24,679 bases of DNA, taken from positions 1 through 24,679 of the IMG/VR virus record IMGVR_UViG_3300046450_002841; one strand, 5' to 3'. The notes under the pieces were generated by a model. It had not been told where the DNA came from and searched no databases. It saw only the letters and a program-made list of their open reading frames with translations. Shown here piece after piece: positions 7,239-13,521 of this stretch. The position numbers and the translations under genes are program-made. The stretch comes from a virus. How positions within the stretch are numbered: the first letter of the stretch is position 1; every line of letters starts with the position of its first letter.

Positions 7239-7737
7239 ACCTCATAACCTTGCCTCGTATCTTGGAAACCTTAACCAAGCCGTACCAAGAAGACTCCCTG
7301 TTGTCGCCTATAACCCAAACGTGCCCCTTGGGTACTTTCACTTTGCTTCCATTTTCGTTAAACCATAACGTCTCACCCTTATTAATATAAAAAATAATTG
7401 CTATGCCAGAAAATTCATCTTTTAGCTCGTGGTCATTTAAAAATATTTTACCATACTTAATCTGAACGGTGTCCCCCTCGATAGCTATTACTCTCTTAAG
7501 TAGTTCGTCGCTTTCTTCTTCAGGATCACTCAATATAACAACCTCACCCTTTTCCGGCCTGAAGAACCTGTAGGTCCATTCGTCGACAAGAAGCCTCTGC
7601 CCTTGTTTGAAAGTGGGATCCATACTGCTGCCCTCCACCTTGGAGAAACTATATCCCAAGTGAAAAAACACAGAAAAGACTATGAAGAGAAAAAATATCC
7701 TCATATCCCTACAAGACCTATCTTTCTTCATCTTCAT
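7237..7737 (-). CDS. Signal peptidase I-like protease (S26 family)
   Basis: This is a membrane-anchored serine/lysine protease with the type I signal peptidase boxes in order. An N-terminal transmembrane segment (IFFLFIVFSVFFHLGYSF) is followed by box B VEGSSMDPTF with the nucleophile Ser, LLVDEW, box D LLKRVIAIEGDTVQI with the general-base Lys, and box E WVIGDNRESSWYG. The usual 'SDSR' of box E reads SSWYG here. The ATG at 7737 (MKMKKDRS) overlaps the upstream gene by 20 nt. ATGs at 7731 and 7704 are alternatives, and 7704 would start directly at the membrane segment. It is the last gene of a four-gene minus-strand operon of membrane proteins. It probably cleaves exported phage or host proteins; the substrate is unknown. 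Confidence 0.85.
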   Translation of the reverse strand: MKMKKDRSCRDMRIFFLFIVFSVFFHLGYSFSKVEGSSMDPTFKQGQRLLVDEWTYRFFRPEKGEVVILSDPEEESDELLKRVIAIEGDTVQIKYGKIFLNDHELKDEFSGIAIIFYINKGETLWFNENGSKVKVPKGHVWVIGDNRESSWYGLVKVSKIRGKVMR

Positions 7738-7945
7738 TTTGCACAACATCCACGCCAGCTGGATTACCACAATGCCATTCGGCTCCTTGCTTGTAATATT
7801 TAATTATCTTATATTGATATGCGTTAAGAGCTAGGCTTATAACTAGCAATAAAGCTACCGAAAATTTTATCCAACAGGAATTCCTCTTTAGCCAGCCTTT
7901 TACTCCTGAAAAAACATCAATTTTTGGAAAGAAACAATGGTTCAT
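7718..7945 (-). CDS. Small membrane protein of unknown function
   Basis: This 75-residue protein has one clear membrane segment (WIKFSVALLLVISLALNAYQY, starting near residue 25) after a basic stretch (GVKGWLKRN), and a C-terminal tail with one Cys (AEWHCGNPAG) ending in an acidic cluster (NEDEER). By the positive-inside rule the N-terminus should be cytoplasmic and the tail outside. It overlaps the previous gene by 4 nt (ATGA) and the signal peptidase by about 20 nt, so the genes are probably translated together. I do not recognise a family. The context suggests a part in envelope or lysis functions, by inference. Confidence 0.65.
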   Translation of the reverse strand: MNHCFFPKIDVFSGVKGWLKRNSCWIKFSVALLLVISLALNAYQYKIIKYYKQGAEWHCGNPAGVDVVQNEDEER

Positions 7946-8199
7946 AATATTTTAAATAAAAAAAATAAATTGACTACATTAAACGCCAAACTAATACCAA
8001 GAAGCGTGCTTAAAACCATTACAGCATACCCCTTAGGGGAAATGACGTTAGACCTGCTCAGGCACTTGCGCTTAGGAACTTCAGTATCCACTTCTTTGCC
8101 CTTTAATACCCACCAATTACCACTTCGGTCCTGAACACACCAACCGGTCTCCTGACCGACCCACCACCGTCCGTCCCCATCGACCTTGGTCAGCCTCAT
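7942..8199 (-). CDS. Small C-terminally anchored membrane protein
   Basis: This 85-residue protein has a Trp-rich soluble N-terminal part (GRWWVGQETGWCVQ and SGNWWVLKGKEVD) that could be a small beta domain. It is followed by a basic stretch (PKRKCLSRS) and a C-terminal hydrophobic helix (GYAVMVLSTLLGISLAFNVV then NLFFLFKIL). The topology is that of a tail-anchored protein. It overlaps its neighbours by 4 nt on both sides, within the four-gene minus-strand operon. No family is recognised and no catalytic motif is seen. Confidence 0.65.
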   Translation of the reverse strand: MRLTKVDGDGRWWVGQETGWCVQDRSGNWWVLKGKEVDTEVPKRKCLSRSNVISPKGYAVMVLSTLLGISLAFNVVNLFFLFKIL

Positions 8200-8696
8200 T
8201 GAGCCGAGTCTCCCTGATTGACCTTAATCCACTTACTGGGATCCACCGGTCCGGGAGGGTCAATCTTAGGCGGCCATTCCCCTAGCTTCTTTAAGTACCC
8301 CACAAGGGCGTCAATCGTCGCCTTATAAGAGTTAATTATATCCCTAGATCTAATTAGAGCAGTCTCCTGAGACTCAAGAGACTTCCTCCAGTTCCCCATA
8401 ACGTCTCCTTGAAACTTTATAACCTCATCCTGCTCAACAAGTCTCCTTTCGTAATCCTTCAATACGTATTGAATTCTTATATTATCCTCCATTAATAAAA
8501 ATTTCTCCCGAGAATGCTTGAAATCCTTACGTGTACTAAACAGAATAAAGGTAATAGTTATAAGTAAGATCAAACACACAGAGAAATAATTTTTACGCAA
8601 TACACCGCAGATGCCCTTGCAGCTTTCTTTAATCCAATTCAAAAAGCCGCACAAACCTCTCGTTATTTTAACCCATAAACCGCCAAGAGCCTTCAT
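8196..8696 (-). CDS. Inner-membrane coiled-coil protein (i-spanin-like)
   Basis: From the ATG at 8696 this is 166 residues: a Gly/Trp-rich amphipathic start (MKALGGLWVKITRG), a membrane segment (YFSVCLILLITITFILFS), then a long charged helix with coiled-coil character (KDYERRLVEQDEVIKFQ to SYKATIDALVGYL), and a proline-rich end (EWPPKIDPPGPVDPSKW). This order, one N-terminal membrane helix, periplasmic coiled coil and Pro-rich C-terminus, is that of Rz-type inner-membrane spanins. Several internal phage membrane proteins look similar. A GTG at 8765 would add 23 residues, but ATG 8696 is preferred because the GTGTAAT motif lies exactly 7 nt before it. It is the first gene of the minus-strand operon. 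Confidence 0.6.
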   Translation of the reverse strand: MKALGGLWVKITRGLCGFLNWIKESCKGICGVLRKNYFSVCLILLITITFILFSTRKDFKHSREKFLLMEDNIRIQYVLKDYERRLVEQDEVIKFQGDVMGNWRKSLESQETALIRSRDIINSYKATIDALVGYLKKLGEWPPKIDPPGPVDPSKWIKVNQGDSAQ

Positions 8697-8703
8697 GTAT
8701 ATA

Positions 8704-8710
8704 ATTACAC
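8704..8710 (-). promoter_or_regulatory. GTGTAAT motif, candidate phage-specific promoter element
   Basis: On the minus strand GTGTAAT is followed by 7 nt (TATATAC) and the ATG at 8696. Two plus-strand genes (8852 and 9192) have the same motif at the same distance. No convincing -35 is seen. Confidence 0.5.
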
Positions 8711-8837
8711 CCTTTACTTCGGTTAAGGATCTTTTAAAAGGGCACGCCAGCCTACACTTTTTCACTCAAAAATAGAAAACCTTCAAGTTAGCTCTCTATA
8801 AAATACAACAAACCAACGGGCAACATCGGCAATAAGC

Positions 8838-8844
8838 GTGTAAT
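8838..8844 (+). promoter_or_regulatory. GTGTAAT motif, candidate phage-specific promoter element
   Basis: GTGTAAT is followed by 7 nt (TACAGGC) and the ATG at 8852. The motif sits in the ~155-nt divergent region between two sets of membrane-protein genes, which also contains a TATAAAATA stretch near 8798. Confidence 0.5.
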
Positions 8845-8851
8845 TACAGGC

Positions 8852-9157
8852 ATGAAACTATGGAACTGGTTAAAAAACAAACTCAAATGCGCAAGAAACT
8901 GCAAATGCCCCAAGTGCAAGCTCTCAAATTTAGCTAAAAATTGGCACAAATCCCTCAAGGCGGCCTCATCCAAAGCCCGTGATTCATTTAAAAAAATAAT
9001 CCTACAATACATGCCTAGCACCCGATTGATTAAGGCCCTAGTAGCGATCGGGGGCTCTTTCTGGCTCATTCTAACGGGCAGCCTTGAGTGCACCATGTCA
9101 ATACTATTGCTAGGGTGGGGCGCAGCAGAATTAATTGAATGGTGGTCGTGGAAATAA
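8852..9157 (+). CDS. Small cysteine-containing membrane protein (holin-like topology)
   Basis: This 101-residue protein has a very basic, Cys-rich N-terminal third (KCARNCKCPKCK, four Cys in a C-x3-C-x-C-x2-C arrangement). A basic amphipathic middle part follows, and then two hydrophobic stretches (LIKALVAIGGSFWLILTG and MSILLLGWGAAELIEWW) near the C-terminus. Two close membrane helices in a small basic protein fit a class II holin, but holins are too variable for this to be firm. The Cys cluster could bind zinc. A 102-residue ORF on the opposite strand covers the same DNA and lacks a sensible composition. The GTGTAAT motif 7 nt before the ATG supports this frame. Confidence 0.6.
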   Translation: MKLWNWLKNKLKCARNCKCPKCKLSNLAKNWHKSLKAASSKARDSFKKIILQYMPSTRLIKALVAIGGSFWLILTGSLECTMSILLLGWGAAELIEWWSWK

Positions 9158-9177
9158 TTACCTTTTTTAAGAAATTA

Positions 9178-9184
9178 GTGTAAT
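9178..9184 (+). promoter_or_regulatory. GTGTAAT motif, candidate phage-specific promoter element
   Basis: GTGTAAT is followed by 7 nt (AGGATAC) and the ATG at 9192. A weak -35-like TTACCT lies at 9158-9163. The AGGA in the 7-nt gap is too close to the ATG to be a normal ribosome-binding site. Confidence 0.5.
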
Positions 9185-9191
9185 AGGATAC

Positions 9192-9476
9192 ATGGACTAT
9201 CAAATTTTCGTGAACGTATCCGTCGGTGTAGTTACCTTGATGGGGGGATGGGTATTCAAGATGCTCCTTGGCCACATTAACGAAATTAAATCGGAACACA
9301 ACGACTTAATGGCAAAGCACCACGAAGACGTTGAGAAAGTCACCTCTAAATACACTGACCTTGCCCTTTCGATGCCAGAAAAATACGTCAGCAAAGACGA
9401 CTTTAGAATGTTTTCTGAAAGAATGAACGACAGGTTCGACAGAATAGAAGAAAAGCTCGACAACATGAACAAATAG
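9192..9476 (+). CDS. Membrane-anchored coiled-coil protein
   Basis: This 94-residue protein has an N-terminal hydrophobic helix (VSVGVVTLMGGWVFKMLLG, about residues 9-27) followed by a charged helix (HINEIKSEHNDLMAKHHEDV). The C-terminal end, YVSKDDFRMFSERMNDRFDR then IEEKLDNMNK, has the heptad look of many small phage and bacterial membrane proteins in which a YVxKDDF segment precedes a trimeric or dimeric coiled coil. The function is not known. Holin accessory, spanin-like or structural roles are possible. The GTGTAAT motif precedes it, and it follows the holin-like gene by 34 nt. Confidence 0.65.
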   Translation: MDYQIFVNVSVGVVTLMGGWVFKMLLGHINEIKSEHNDLMAKHHEDVEKVTSKYTDLALSMPEKYVSKDDFRMFSERMNDRFDRIEEKLDNMNK

Positions 9477-9477
9477 C

Positions 9478-9505
9478 TTGCCTTTAACCAAAAGCATGTT
9501 AACAT
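9478..9505 (+). promoter_or_regulatory. Sigma-70-type promoter, leaderless
   Basis: TTGCCT (9478-9483), a 16-nt spacer and TAACAT (9500-9505, preceded by TGT as in an extended -10) lie 6 nt before the GTG start at 9512. The predicted RNA start coincides with the start codon. Confidence 0.6.
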
Positions 9506-9511
9506 TAAGTC

Positions 9512-9886
9512 GTGAACAGCTTCAAGAGATCAGATTATTCCACGCTTGTGCGTCTGTTCCTAAAGGAGCCCACTAAGATAAACTACCCAAGAGAGTACGG
9601 CGTAGCCAAGAAGTTGCTCAGCACCTACAGCGACTTCACCTTTTGGAAATCAACCCTCCTAGACCCAAAGCGTTCCATCTTGAATTCTTTAGCCTACTTC
9701 TTAACTGAAGACGGTAAATATTTTTTAAAATATAATTACAGCATCCACAAGAAGAGGGAAAAGCTTTCCTTAGTTTCACCTGAGTCCAAGAAGATACCGC
9801 TAAGCGAAAACAAAATAGGAAAAGACTTGTCCCCGAAAATCGAAGTTAAGTTATCATTAATGGATTTTATTAAAAATGACACGTAA
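9512..9886 (+). CDS. Unknown protein, first gene of the recombination-replication operon
   Basis: This 124-residue basic protein starts with GTG. The N-terminal part (NYPREYGVAKKLLSTYSDFTFW, with leucine and aromatic residues) looks like a small folded helical domain. The part after residue 80 is Lys/Ser/Pro-rich (KKREKLSLVSPESKKIPL) and ends in a short hydrophobic segment LSLMDFIKN that could be a peptide docking motif. I do not recognise a family. It overlaps the recA-like gene by 11 nt and shares its promoter, so a role in recombination or replication is likely by context. The start is fixed by the promoter at 9478-9505. Confidence 0.6.
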   Translation: MNSFKRSDYSTLVRLFLKEPTKINYPREYGVAKKLLSTYSDFTFWKSTLLDPKRSILNSLAYFLTEDGKYFLKYNYSIHKKREKLSLVSPESKKIPLSENKIGKDLSPKIEVKLSLMDFIKNDT

Positions 9887-10970
9887 AAAACAAGAAAAAA
9901 CCGGCTCAGGCCCAGTGGACCAGATCCAAGCCTACCTTGAACAGAACAAGGGCGACCATTACAACTTCGAGGAAGACAGGGTATACAACGTCTCGAGCGG
10001 TAGCCTTCTCTTGGATATAGAGCTAGGCGGAGGAGTCAAACCCGGAGTAATTAGGGCTACAGGCGTAACCGAAGGAGGCAAGACGTCGTGCGCTTTAGCT
10101 TTCGCTAGGAATTTTCAGAAGATGGAAAACTCAATGGTAATTTATGTTAAGGCAGAAGGAAGACTGTCTGGTGACTTAATCGAAAGAATGGGCCTCGATA
10201 CTGATCCAAGAAAATGGCAAATCATAAAGTCTAACGTTTATGAAACGGTAATTAACCTAATGAGACAGATGGTGAAAGATAACCCGACGGACTCACGCTA
10301 CATGTTTATCATCGATTCCATGGACGCCTTAATCCCCAAAGGGGACCTAGAGAAGGGATCAGAGGAGGCGCTAAAGGTCGGTGCTGGAGCGCTATTAAGC
10401 TCAGACTTTCTCCGCAGGATGGCCCTCGCGCTAGCCACACGCGGCCATGTCTGCTACATGATCTCGCAAGTGAGGAGCACCATCAAAATAAACCCGTACG
10501 AAAAAACCAACCCCCAAGTAACCAACGCTTCAGGAGGTAATGCTGCGCTCCACTACAGCGATTGGATTTTAGAATTCCAACCAAGGTATGTAAAAGATAT
10601 AATTTCTACTCAGCCAAACGGAAAGGGAGACGTCCTTGGACATTGGTGCAAGGTCGTGTTCAGAAAAACCCCTAACGAAAAAACAGGAACCACCGTCAGA
10701 TACCCCATTCGGTATGGCAGGGTTGGGGGCAAAAGCATCTGGGTAGAGTATGAGATAGTAGACATGCTTCTTCAATGGGAAATGGCCACAGCTAAGGGCG
10801 CGTGGGTTACTGTGTCAGACGAAATTATCGAAGAGGTCAAGAACGAAACGGGCTTAGAGTTTAAAAAGCAACACCAAGGCATGGACAACCTAAGAAAGTA
10901 CTTCGAAGAAACGCCAGATATAGGTAAGTACTTATTTCGCAAGTTCAGAGAAGCTCTAAAGAAAAGCTAA
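9876..10970 (+). CDS. RecA/UvsX-family recombinase
   Basis: This is a strand-exchange ATPase of 364 residues, close in length to RecA. It has SGSLLLDIELGGGVKPGVI, a Walker A GVTEGGKTS (residues 63-71, unlike the GPESSGKTT of most bacterial RecA), a catalytic-Glu segment VKAEGRL (IDAEHAL in RecA), Walker B MFIIDSMDALIP, and the L1/L2-like region with ISQVRSTIK and SGGNAALHYSDW. It would form filaments on ssDNA for recombination-dependent replication and repair. The divergence of Walker A and of the Glu segment suggests the phage UvsX/RecA-like branch. It overlaps both neighbours (11 nt upstream, 1 nt downstream), so it is in an operon driven from 9478. Confidence 0.9.
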   Translation: MTRKKQEKTGSGPVDQIQAYLEQNKGDHYNFEEDRVYNVSSGSLLLDIELGGGVKPGVIRATGVTEGGKTSCALAFARNFQKMENSMVIYVKAEGRLSGDLIERMGLDTDPRKWQIIKSNVYETVINLMRQMVKDNPTDSRYMFIIDSMDALIPKGDLEKGSEEALKVGAGALLSSDFLRRMALALATRGHVCYMISQVRSTIKINPYEKTNPQVTNASGGNAALHYSDWILEFQPRYVKDIISTQPNGKGDVLGHWCKVVFRKTPNEKTGTTVRYPIRYGRVGGKSIWVEYEIVDMLLQWEMATAKGAWVTVSDEIIEEVKNETGLEFKKQHQGMDNLRKYFEETPDIGKYLFRKFREALKKS

Positions 10971-11575
10971 TGCAACAATTTTTCCCGTTTAATGACGACG
11001 CTCGCGTCACGATTAACGATGGAGGCATAGACCTCTCAGCCGTACCGCCGATGGATTTCACTTCTCAAAATCCCAAATTCAAAAACCTTCAAAGGGGGGT
11101 TAAGACTAAGAAAATGAAAAAATTATCACTGCTCCCCTCTGGAAAATACACAGCACACCCGACCGGAGCTCTACACAGACTCAAGGAGTATCACGACCTC
11201 GGACCAATTTTCCCGTACGTCCTTAACGTAAAGAAGGGTAAACACCTCAAAATAAGGGTAACCAGAAATCAGTACCCGTGCTTGGCAATCCAAATAGGCG
11301 CAGCTACAAAACTAGACTACGCTGCTCATGAAATTTTTGCAATATTATTTATAAAAAATTTACACCCGAGCATCTTCTGTATGGTAGACCATGGAGACGA
11401 CGATAAATTAAACTACCAAATCAGCAATTTATCTTGGGTTACCCAATCATACAATCAAAAGAAAGCTTTCGTGGCCTCGAAAGACTCTACCGACAGGATA
11501 TTATCTATCGGAAGCCATCGCATCAAGTACAGAACTAGCGATACAAGCGAAGAATTATGCGACTATATGATATAA
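10970..11575 (+). CDS. HNH endonuclease-like protein
   Basis: The 201-residue protein has an HNH-type core in its second half: AAHEIFAILFIKN, then VDHGDDDKLN with a candidate catalytic His141, and SNLSWVTQSYNQKKA. This follows the phage HNH pattern 'HRLVAxAFIxN...VNHxDGxxxNN...NLEWVTxxxN'. The glycine/asparagine spacing is altered (DHGDDDKLN), so it may be active or degenerate. The first 100 residues carry no motif that I recognise. It starts on the recA stop codon and ends inside the next nuclease gene by 19 nt. It could be a free-standing homing endonuclease or a DNA-processing nuclease of the phage; the tight operon fit favours the latter slightly. Confidence 0.65.
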   Translation: MQQFFPFNDDARVTINDGGIDLSAVPPMDFTSQNPKFKNLQRGVKTKKMKKLSLLPSGKYTAHPTGALHRLKEYHDLGPIFPYVLNVKKGKHLKIRVTRNQYPCLAIQIGAATKLDYAAHEIFAILFIKNLHPSIFCMVDHGDDDKLNYQISNLSWVTQSYNQKKAFVASKDSTDRILSIGSHRIKYRTSDTSEELCDYMI

Positions 11576-11973
11576 AAGGGAGGCTCCGAAGCAAGAACGT
11601 AAGCAAGTATTTAATCGACTGGAACAAAAAGTCTAGATCTAAAATTCAATTTACGACAAAAAAATTTCTTGAAACGCGCTGGAGAAAGCATATAGTTTTC
11701 GAGGAATTCCCGGTCTACGGAACCAGAATGAAAGTCGACATACTAAACGCGACAATAAAGGTCGCCATAGAAGTCCAAGGAAACCAGCACAGCTCCTTCA
11801 ATAAGTTCTTCCACGGCAACTCGCGAGCGAAGTACCTAGAGTCCATCAAGAGAGATGTGCTGAAAAGCGAATGGCTCAGCAAGAACAACTACAAGCTAAT
11901 AGAAGTCGAAGAGAACGAAATAAAACTACTATCCGAAGACTTTTTCCTAAAAAAATTCGGACTCAAATTTTAA
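11557..11973 (+). CDS. PD-(D/E)XK-like nuclease (Vsr/DUF559-like)
   Basis: This 138-residue basic protein has the core of a restriction-type nuclease. A WRKHIVFEEFPV strand and KVDIL (Asp61) are followed by VAIEVQGNQH (Glu72-x-Gln74, then His78) and a helix with Lys/Arg, ending in KNNYKLIEVEENEI. This is the order of Vsr-like and DUF559-like enzymes (VDFxI...AIEVDGxxH...LxxxGYxVI.ix..EI). Gln replaces the usual Lys or Asp after Glu. Possible roles are Holliday-junction resolution, mismatch-type nicking or homing. It sits between recA and the helicase and overlaps the HNH gene by 19 nt. I cannot distinguish these roles by sequence alone. Confidence 0.65.
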   Translation: MRLYDIKGRLRSKNVSKYLIDWNKKSRSKIQFTTKKFLETRWRKHIVFEEFPVYGTRMKVDILNATIKVAIEVQGNQHSSFNKFFHGNSRAKYLESIKRDVLKSEWLSKNNYKLIEVEENEIKLLSEDFFLKKFGLKF

Positions 11974-11975
11974 CG

Positions 11976-12003
11976 TTGCCTCAGCAAAAAGGACCCATAT
12001 ACT
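11976..12003 (+). promoter_or_regulatory. Sigma-70-type promoter before the helicase gene
   Basis: TTGCCT (11976-11981), a 16-nt spacer and TATACT (11998-12003) match the other promoters of the window. The first ATG downstream is at 12013, 9 nt after the -10, and opens a 5-codon minicistron. The helicase ATG follows at 12034. Confidence 0.7.
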
Positions 12004-12012
12004 TGTCAGAGA

Positions 12013-12030
12013 ATGAACGGAGGAAAGTAA
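12013..12030 (+). other. Possible 5-codon leader minicistron (MNGGK)
   Basis: ATG AAC GGA GGA AAG TAA begins 9 nt after the -10 of the promoter, the usual place for a start codon in this phage. Its GGAGG (12018-12022) also serves as the ribosome-binding site of the helicase ATG at 12034. Translation of the minicistron could therefore compete with, or couple to, helicase initiation. Confidence 0.35.
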
Positions 12031-12033
12031 AGC

Positions 12034-13521
12034 ATGGATTCAATATATTCAATTAAGATAGAGAAACACGTATTAGGAGGACTAATAAAAGAGCCAAAGA
12101 TATTCGCGGATGTGGAAAAATTCGTTTCAGAAAAAGACTTCATAAACGAAGTCCATCAAACTATTTTTTGCGTTATAAGAAATTGCTACCTAAACAACGA
12201 AGGTATTGACCCCGTTGTTCTAGCGGAAAAAATTAAAAATATCGGCATATCATTTAAGGACGATATAGACATTTACGATTACATAGAAGCGATCTCGTTC
12301 AATACCATGAACAAAAACGGCGTACTGGAAGCGTGCAGGGAGTTGAAAAAGCTCACGGTCAGGAGGGACCTATATCATAAGTGTGACGATATCAAGAAGT
12401 ACCTGAAAGAGAATGGCGAAAAAGCCGTAGATGAAATCATCACGACGGCAGACCATCTTTACGGTGACCTCATAAGAGACTTCGAATGCGCCGAGAAAGA
12501 GCCGGAGAACCTTTACGAAGGTCTCCCAGAGCTAATAGAAACCATCGGGGAAAACCCGCAAGACGACTTCGGGTTCTCAACGCCATACGAAGAGTTCAAC
12601 AGGCTATACGGAGGGCTAAGGCCCGGGAACCTTTACGCTGTGGTGGCGAGACCGGGACAAGGTAAGTCTACGTTAATACTTGATATTTGCAGAAAAACCG
12701 CAAAGAAGCACGGGATTAAAACCCTGTTGCTAGACACAGAGATGAGCACCAAGGACATTAAACTCAGAGTAGCCGCTGCGGAGTCCGGTGTATCTTTGTG
12801 GCATCTCGAGACGGGCAACTTCAGAAAGAACACAGAGCTGACCAAGAAATGGAGAGAGTCGAGCGCCTCAATGAAGGAACAATGCGTTTACCACTACCCT
12901 GTCGGAAACAAAAATATAGACCAAATCTGCTCCTTCGTTAGAAGATGGTACTACACAAATGTAGGAAGGGGAAACCCCTTTATTCTGGGATACGATTACG
13001 TAAAACTAACAGGAGAACACGTCGGCAACAACTGGGCAGAACATCAGGCCATCGGTGACAAAATTGATAAACTAAAAAAACTGTCCGAAGAGCTCAACTG
13101 CCCGATTGTAACGGCTATGCAAATGAACCGCACAGGTGAAAGTTACAACAGAAGAGCGGGAGCGGTCGTCGATGATAGTTCCGCCATAGCCCTGTCAGAC
13201 AGGCTTCAGTGGTTTGCGTCATTCGTGGCCATTTTCAGGAGAAAAACGTTAGACGAAATAGCTGAAGATGGCGAAGACTTCGGTACACACAAACTAGTCC
13301 CCCTGAAAACTAGATTCCAAGGAAGAGACGCGGCGGGTCATCACGATTTAGTTAGAAGACCCATGGCGGACGGAACAGTTAGGTTCACCAACAACTTCCT
13401 TAATTTTTCAGTTCAAAACTTTAACGCTGAAGAAGTGGGCTCACTCAACGATATAGTCAATAGGGAAAGAGACCAACATAACCTAAACGACCCCGCTCAA
13501 AGTGACGGAGAACTTCTGTAA
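12034..13521 (+). CDS. DnaB-like replicative DNA helicase
   Basis: This hexameric 5'-3' helicase has 495 residues, near the length of bacterial DnaB. The N-terminal helical domain (about 1-110) has IEKHVLGGLIKEP, FVSEKDFINEVHQTIFCVI and the helices that bind primase. The RecA-like domain starts near 190 with YGGLRPGNLYAVVARPGQGKST: Walker A is Gly208-x-Gly210-Lys211-Ser212-Thr213. It is followed by LLLDTEMSTKDIKLR (H1a), a Walker B region FILGYDYVKL, and MQMNRTGES (H3-like). The Gly-Tyr-Asp-Tyr Walker B differs from the usual IDYLQ. It sits directly before the primase gene (1-nt overlap), so the two are made together. A GGAGG ribosome-binding site lies 11 nt before the ATG. Confidence 0.93.
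   Translation: MDSIYSIKIEKHVLGGLIKEPKIFADVEKFVSEKDFINEVHQTIFCVIRNCYLNNEGIDPVVLAEKIKNIGISFKDDIDIYDYIEAISFNTMNKNGVLEACRELKKLTVRRDLYHKCDDIKKYLKENGEKAVDEIITTADHLYGDLIRDFECAEKEPENLYEGLPELIETIGENPQDDFGFSTPYEEFNRLYGGLRPGNLYAVVARPGQGKSTLILDICRKTAKKHGIKTLLLDTEMSTKDIKLRVAAAESGVSLWHLETGNFRKNTELTKKWRESSASMKEQCVYHYPVGNKNIDQICSFVRRWYYTNVGRGNPFILGYDYVKLTGEHVGNNWAEHQAIGDKIDKLKKLSEELNCPIVTAMQMNRTGESYNRRAGAVVDDSSAIALSDRLQWFASFVAIFRRKTLDEIAEDGEDFGTHKLVPLKTRFQGRDAAGHHDLVRRPMADGTVRFTNNFLNFSVQNFNAEEVGSLNDIVNRERDQHNLNDPAQSDGELL

Noticed and set aside
8788-9096. A 102-residue minus-strand ORF over the small membrane protein gene
   Set aside because: It is antisense to the 8852-9157 gene, which has membrane segments, a Cys cluster and the GTGTAAT motif before its ATG. 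The antisense ORF has none of these.
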